In this document: positions 58,775 to 64,000 of the stretch, piece by piece
How positions within the stretch are numbered: position 1 is the stretch's first letter
Layout: the number at the start of each line of letters is the position of its first letter
NCBI GenBank assembly: GCA_023376005.1
Contig: CM042147.1
Coordinates: forward strand, 121,599,421-121,663,420
Source: Doryteuthis pealeii
Taxonomy: Eukaryota; Mollusca; Cephalopoda; Myopsida; Loliginidae
Direction: 5' to 3'
DNA length: 64,000 nucleotides
The notes under the pieces: generated by a model
The model's database searches: none
What the model saw: only the letters and a program-made list of their open reading frames with translations
Told to the model about the DNA's origin: nothing
Program-made: the position numbers and the translations under genes

Positions 58775-60691
58775 GTGCATAATCTTGATGGAGATAATCC
58801 CTTGGATAATCAACCGGATTATGATAAGATAAGCCAACCGAGACTCCCAACCCCATTAAAGGAACTTCCTGTTATTCCCGTAACTTCCGCCAACAACAAT
58901 GCCTACGCAGACAAAAGCACTAAAGACTCATATGTTATTAACCTGGAAACGGATCTCTCTTCTCAGATCGGCACCGGAGAAGACGTATCCACTAGTCATC
59001 CATTTGTCAATGATGACTTTGTGATGGTGGAGCAGATTTCAACGGATGCTGTCGCGGCTAACAATTCCCGGATCTTGCAGTACTTAAATTCCCAAACTCA
59101 AGAATTAAATTCAATCAGAGAAGTTGATAAGGGAAACGGTCTCTTGGAAGAGACGACTGCTGTCAATGCAGAAATTTCCGAATTCTCTGGATCCGAGTTA
59201 ATCGACCTCACCGAAGAGATCAACGACACTAAAACCAACCTAAATTTCCGATGCTCGTATTGCGGAACCACTTTTCTGAGCACTGAGTTGCTAAACGATC
59301 ATTTGAAGTTACACACAGTGGTAAAACCATTCGTCTGTGGATACTGCCAGAAATCTTTCCGCTATTCCAGTCTCCTTACGCAGCACATCAAAATCCATAG
59401 ACAACAGATTAACTCCTTCCGCTGCGGACAATGTCCAAAGACATTCTCAAGTCGCAATTCATTGATCTTGCATCAGCAAACCCACAAGAAGTTCCATGAG
59501 AAACCCAAAAAGGCCCTGCTGGACTGTAAAGACTGTGGACAACAATTCCACAGCTTGCAAGACCTCTGTCATCATAAATGTGTAACCAGTGTAAATGTTT
59601 TTACCGATAGCTATGACAAATCCGACAATGTTGGTGACGACAAACAAGGAAGACACACTGAGCACCTTCAAAATAAAACCAGGAAAAAAAATAACCAATT
59701 ACACACCTGTGGGTACTGTGGTAAAGTATTCAGGTACCTAAGCTTGCTGACACAGCATTTGCGACGACACACTGGGGAGAAGCCGTTCACCTGTCCTACC
59801 TGCAGAAAATCGTTCGCACGTCTTTTTAATCTTGAAGTTCATCAAAAACAACATATGAAAAAAGCACAACATTCATCTTTGCCTTCTACTGTACATCAAT
59901 TTCATCCAATTAAGAATATTGTTTCAAATCCAGCTATGATACAATCGCTAGATACTGCTGCTCCCTTTGAAGAAATTTTAATGCCAGCAAGAGAAAATAC
60001 AATTAAAATATCTTACAATTGCAATTTCTGTGATTTGTCATTCGTAACACCTAAAGATCTTGAGAAACATCAGCAACAACATAATCCCACTACTGTACAT
60101 CAATTTCATCCAATTAAAAACATTGTTTCAAATCCAGTTTCAGCTATGATACAACCGCTAGATACAGCTGCTTCCTCAGAAGAACTTTTAATGCCAGCAA
60201 GAGAGAAAACAATAAAGATACCTTACAATTGCAATTTCTGTGATCTGTCATTCATAACACCTAAAGATTTTGAAAAGCACCAGCAGCAGCAACAACATAA
60301 TCCCTCTACTGTACACCCCCTTCATCCAATTAAAAACATTGTTTCAAATCCAGTTTCAGCTATAATACAACCGCTAGATACTGCTGCTCCCTCTGAAGAA
60401 CTTTTACCAACAGCAAGAGAAAAGACAATTAAGATATCTTACAATTGCAATTTCTGTGATCTGTCATTCGTAACAGCTAAAGATCTTGAGATACATCAGC
60501 AGCAACAACATAATCCCTCTACTGTACACCCCCTTCATCCAATTAAAAACATTGTTTCAAATCCAGTTTCAGCTTTGATACAACCATTAAATACTGCTGC
60601 TCCCTCTGGAGAACTTTTACCAACCGTAAGGACAAAGACAATAAAGAGAAAAAAATCTTACAGTTGCAATTTCTGTGATCAATCATTCTAA
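58775..60691 (+). CDS. C2H2 zinc-finger protein, copy C, 3' half open frame
   Basis: An open frame of 638 codons, the best preserved 3' half of the gene. It has no real start here; it continues the interrupted 5' half, and its first codon is an internal GTG. It begins in the acidic stretch and then carries fingers at about 59,250-59,310 (CSYCGTTF), 59,330-59,400 (CGYCQKSF), 59,420-59,480 (CGQCPKTF), an atypical one near 59,525 (CKDCGQQF), and the pair at 59,705-59,855 joined by TGEKPF. Four repeat units of 68-72 residues follow, each a Pro/Ser/Thr-rich spacer plus one finger (C-N-F-C-D). The stop at 60,691 is caused by one missing base relative to the other units. Read through, the frame gives two more fingers and ends at TAG 60,931-60,933. 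The two bases lost in A near 9,454 are present, which makes this the reference for the true frame. Confidence 0.88.
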   Translation: MHNLDGDNPLDNQPDYDKISQPRLPTPLKELPVIPVTSANNNAYADKSTKDSYVINLETDLSSQIGTGEDVSTSHPFVNDDFVMVEQISTDAVAANNSRILQYLNSQTQELNSIREVDKGNGLLEETTAVNAEISEFSGSELIDLTEEINDTKTNLNFRCSYCGTTFLSTELLNDHLKLHTVVKPFVCGYCQKSFRYSSLLTQHIKIHRQQINSFRCGQCPKTFSSRNSLILHQQTHKKFHEKPKKALLDCKDCGQQFHSLQDLCHHKCVTSVNVFTDSYDKSDNVGDDKQGRHTEHLQNKTRKKNNQLHTCGYCGKVFRYLSLLTQHLRRHTGEKPFTCPTCRKSFARLFNLEVHQKQHMKKAQHSSLPSTVHQFHPIKNIVSNPAMIQSLDTAAPFEEILMPARENTIKISYNCNFCDLSFVTPKDLEKHQQQHNPTTVHQFHPIKNIVSNPVSAMIQPLDTAASSEELLMPAREKTIKIPYNCNFCDLSFITPKDFEKHQQQQQHNPSTVHPLHPIKNIVSNPVSAIIQPLDTAAPSEELLPTAREKTIKISYNCNFCDLSFVTAKDLEIHQQQQHNPSTVHPLHPIKNIVSNPVSALIQPLNTAAPSGELLPTVRTKTIKRKKSYSCNFCDQSF

Positions 60692-60735
60692 CACGTAACG
60701 ATCTTGGGAAACACCGACAGCAACATAAACCATTT
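59887..60735 (+). repeat. Four tandem units of 204-216 bases, each encoding one isolated finger (copy C)
   Basis: Units begin at 59,887, 60,091, 60,307 and 60,520, giving spacings of 204, 216 and 213 bases, all multiples of three. Each has a spacer rich in Pro, Ser and Thr (HPIKNIVSNP, then an Ile-Gln-Pro-Leu-Asp-Thr-Ala-Ala segment) followed by a C2H2 finger and a Gln-rich end that varies in length. Corresponding arrays are at about 9,961-10,750 in A and 26,750-25,960 in B. In the first unit A has a few extra bases relative to B and C. Confidence 0.88.
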
Positions 60736-60933
60736 ATTTGCGAATTTTGTAAAAAGGAGTTCCGGTTTCATTCACTGCTTGTTCAACATTTACCGACCCA
60801 CACTGGAGAGAAGGCCTACCCCTGTCAAATTTGTCAGAAATCATTTGCTCGCTTATTCAACCTAAAAATGCACCAACAAAGATGTTGTGGCAAAAAACAA
60901 TTAAAGTCCATCATCAATTCCAGTCAAAAGTAG
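60692..60933 (+). pseudogene. C2H2 zinc-finger protein, copy C, last two fingers after a one-base slip
   Basis: Continues the gene in a shifted frame. It completes the fourth spacer finger, then CEFCKKEF...HLPTH with a TGEKA linker, then CQICQKSF ending His-x3-Cys. A short basic tail (CGKKQLKS...) ends at TAG. In B the corresponding position reads differently by one or two bases, so the exact consensus at the slip is uncertain. The 3' flank runs within 20 bases into a terminal-inverted-repeat element. Confidence 0.75.
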
Positions 60934-61962
60934 CAGCATCTTCTCACAGGTAATTCCATGTCAAATCATCCAGGCAATGTCACCCCACCCCTTCCAATTT
61001 TTTCTGAAGTTTTGTCCAGGTGTGATTATGTTAAAGTTAGACAATCCCCAAAATCTGAGCTTCCAATTCCAAGAATTGACAGAATTATGTCGATTTTTAG
61101 CTCTCAAAATTTTTTTTTGGGGGGGGGGGGTCATGAAAAATGGCGACTTTTTGTAATCTATTTTTTGTCTGTAAAATGAGTTCTAGAGCTTCCCTACAAG
61201 AGCAAAAACCAAATTATTCTTTTGGTATAAATGATATTCAATATAAGTGAAATAACAATAGAAAAAATCTTTTGTTATAAATGCAAGTGCCACATCGGGA
61301 TATTAATCTTGCTATGAAAAATTAGAAATCATCAATAACTTAAAATTGGTTAACGTTAAGGATTTTTTGATCGCATTTTTAGATTCTTTGGATGAAAATG
61401 CTTTTATAAACCAATTTTTAGTAGTAGGAAAGCTCTAGAACTCATTTTACAGACAAAAGTAGATTACAAAAAGTCGCCATTTTTCACCAACCCCACCAAA
61501 TTTAGAGAGCTAAAAATTGACATAACTCCGCCAATTTTTAGAATTGGAAGCTCAAATTTGGGGGATTGTCTAACTTTAACATAGTCCACACCTAGAAAAA
61601 AATTGAAGGTTGTGAGTGACAATTTTACTTTTTTCTGATTGATTTGACATGGAATTACCCTCACATTAAAGAATAAATCTATCAATCTTTTATGTTTTAA
61701 ATGTTTTGTCAATAACATTTTAAATCTTTTACATATTTTTTTTTTGTATTTATTTACACCCTGACATCTTTTATTTTTACTCTGATATTCATACTGTCTT
61801 TAGTTATTTAGTAAGATTAGCTTAGATGTAACACACAACCAGAAGTATGGGGCGCCCAGTGAGAATCAAACTCACTAACTGTGAATCTAGCTTGCTAGCC
61901 ATTACACCATATGAGGTGCCCTTTAGACCCTGATGTTTGTCTCTTCCACACGATTTGACCTA

Positions 61963-62372
61963 GAGTGAATCAAAAGTTTTGCAATATTTTAGTAACATGA
62001 GACACAATTCGGTATCTCCAGATGCATTTGCCTAGGTTGTGAAGGTGATGAACTACATGGACTGTGTGATCTTAAGCTCGCCTGATAATCTCTGTATAGT
62101 ACTCACCAGATTTGCCTCTATGGCTTTGAGCACAGCCTCAGAATCCACGGTTTTTAGGCCTACCTAATTTGCTTAACCATTGAGGTTCTTGCAACTCAAG
62201 CCTTTCTTGAACCATCTGGTTATCTCTATGGCTTGGAGCATGTCCTCTGAATCCACGGTTTTAGGCCTACATAACTTTGCCTGATTGTCAAGGTTCTTGC
62301 AACCTGAGCAAAATTTCTTGAACCATCTGGTTTTCCAAAACAAATGTTTTTGATTGCTTCTGTGGCATTATG
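61963..62372 (-). pseudogene. Mariner-like transposase N-terminal remnant (copy C)
   Basis: Third copy of the remnant, reading on the minus strand in mirrored orientation to B and close to it in sequence. It shows the same internal duplication with two GRPK-type motifs, so the duplication predates the three-fold copying of the region. Confidence 0.7.
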
Positions 62373-64000
62373 GCCCAGTTTGAACCCGTAAAGAATAAGT
62401 TCCTAAAATTGTTGCATGTCTTTAGTTATTTAATAAGCTTAGCTTAGATGGGACACACAACCAGAAGTATGGGGCGCCCAGTGAGTGGCTTTCAAATCAC
62501 ACACTGAGTAAAGTAATGTTAACACACCAACTACCAGGATAATACAAATCACAGTGAGTACCTACCACACCTTAAACTGCTTCAGTCATATGATATATAT
62601 ATATATTATATTTACCAAACCCTCCACATGAGTAGGATGTGACATAAGGTCAATTTCTTAAGCAGAGTATTGAAGTCAGTAAGTCTACTGTTGGTTTGAA
62701 TAACAGCAGCTAACTAAGTACAACTTAAGCAGTGTCCAAGACAGTTGGTATATATAGAAATCTAGAATGACCCATTCATGAATTTGGGTGATTTGGGTCA
62801 TTCCATTCCTTGAGATCTGATTGGCTACTTGACTGCTTGATTTGAATGACATTGTGGAGTCATATATATCCTGTCATTCTGCAGTAGACTTTGTGACATT
62901 CGGGTTTGTATTTAAGTTACAACCATTTGTTGCCTTGTCTTCCCAGTTCGACGGTAATTGGAACTTTAATTATTCTTCACAGAGTTTAACAGGTTTGAAT
63001 TCAGAGTTTTCCTTCACCTAGACTGGTTGCCTAGCTACTATTTACCCATAGCTATTTACCCGTAGTTAGATACATAACTTTGCCAAGGGTATTAGCGCAA
63101 TGTGAAATGCAAACAGCTTCGTTAAGGATTTGAACTCAGGGTGACGAGTCCATTTCCTACAACTCTAACCATTACACCACACGCCTCCAGAAATTGACAA
63201 TATATATTTACCGAACCCTCCATGCGAACAGGATGTGACACACTGGTATCGAACCCAGAAGCTTATGGTTCCTGAGTGAATGCTTTATCAACTGAGTTAA
63301 ACCGAAAAAAAAAAAACCCAAAAAACTTTGCTTTTTTTAATTTATTACTCAGTTTAGTAGTTCTAACAAAAGTGTTCATTTCTTTCTTTTTTTTATTTCT
63401 ATATCTTTTTTCTTTTTTTTTCTTTCTTCCTTAAATTGAAGCAGATGATAGGCATCTCATGTATAGCATTATCACTCTCCCTCCCTCTCTCTTTCTTTCT
63501 TCCTTCCATTGAAACAGATGTTAGGCACCTCATTCATATATATATTTACCAACCCCTCCACACGAGCAGTATGTGACACAATGTCAATTTCTTAAGCAGA
63601 GTTTAACAGGTTTGAATTCAGAGTTTTCCTTCTCCTAGACTGGTTGCCTAGCCATGGTTAAGAGCTCAGTTTGCCCTACTATTTACCCATAGCTGGAGGG
63701 AGAGTAGTTGGATATATAACTTTGCTAAGAGTATTAGTGCAATGTGAAATGCAAACAGCTTCGTTCAGGATTTGAACTCTGCTCGATAAGTCCATTTCCT
63801 ACAACTCTAACAATTACACCACGCACATCCAGTCATATGGTATATGTGCTGCAAAATAGCAGGTACCGAAATATTGCAAAACTTTTGATTCACCCGAGTA
63901 TAATGATATCTGGGCTTGTATATAAAATATAAAATGACTATTTTTATATTTTATAAATTATCTATAAATTAATGTACTTCTTTCTAAATCCTCCGTCCGT

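Larger units (their letters stand above)
49916..64000 (+). repeat. Third, direct copy (copy C) of the A/B unit, right end off window
   Basis: Homologous in order and orientation to copy A; its first 130 bases match the reverse complement of 34,966-35,095. From the gap to about 55,800 it carries very frequent single-base insertions and deletions relative to A and B. It is cleaner in 55,830-56,540, noisier in 56,600-58,650, then nearly error-free. Like A and unlike B it contains the 1.7 kb LTR-bearing block (about 52,920-54,610) and lacks the 435-base insertion. From about 55,850 its substitutions match B instead. The last bases of the window match B around 22,680. Confidence 0.93.

Overview
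The window is eukaryotic DNA from an animal. It is AT-rich, full of TA and TCTA microsatellites, tRNA-derived SINEs, hairpin (MITE-like) elements and broken retroelements, and its only convincing protein-coding gene is a large multi-finger C2H2 zinc-finger gene. Fingers joined by TGEKP-type linkers, a 5'UTR intron acceptor and TTAGGG-type telomere-like repeats fit a metazoan. A mollusc, perhaps a cephalopod (a group known for C2H2 and SINE expansions), is my guess and is not shown by the sequence.

Layout. Positions 1 to about 18,120 (copy A) and about 18,765 to 34,966 (copy B) are the two arms of one very large inverted repeat. A poorly matching centre of about 650 bases lies near 18,440. Positions 34,966-49,815 are mostly single-copy or retroelement-derived sequence: LTR-like repeats, a non-LTR reverse-transcriptase remnant, a Penelope-like end with a hammerhead-like core, a hairpin element holding telomere-like repeats, and a 33-base minisatellite. 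A 100-base N gap lies at 49,816-49,915. Positions 49,916-64,000 are a third copy (C), in the same orientation as A and running off the window end.

Each copy holds the same zinc-finger gene: A at 6,576-11,003 (+), B at 30,112-25,703 (-) and C at 56,544-60,933 (+). Comparing the three gives an ancestral single-exon reading frame of about 1,480 residues with about 26-27 fingers in four groups. No copy is fully open here. A is open for 987 codons and then has a 2-base deletion; B and C are broken by scattered small indels, many in homopolymers, which look more like long-read consensus errors than decay. In every copy the gene lies between two same-orientation copies of one terminal-inverted-repeat element, preceded by an array of tRNA-like repeats and followed by a mariner-like transposase remnant.

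The three copies are not the same molecule read three times. B lacks a 1.7 kb LTR-containing block that A and C share, and carries a 435-base insertion with a 7-base target duplication. C is A-like up to about 55,790 and B-like from about 55,850. The palindrome may be a real inverted duplication or a misjoin of two haplotypes; sequence alone cannot decide. The genes do not form an operon or pathway. The biology here is one DNA-binding gene inside a repeat landscape.
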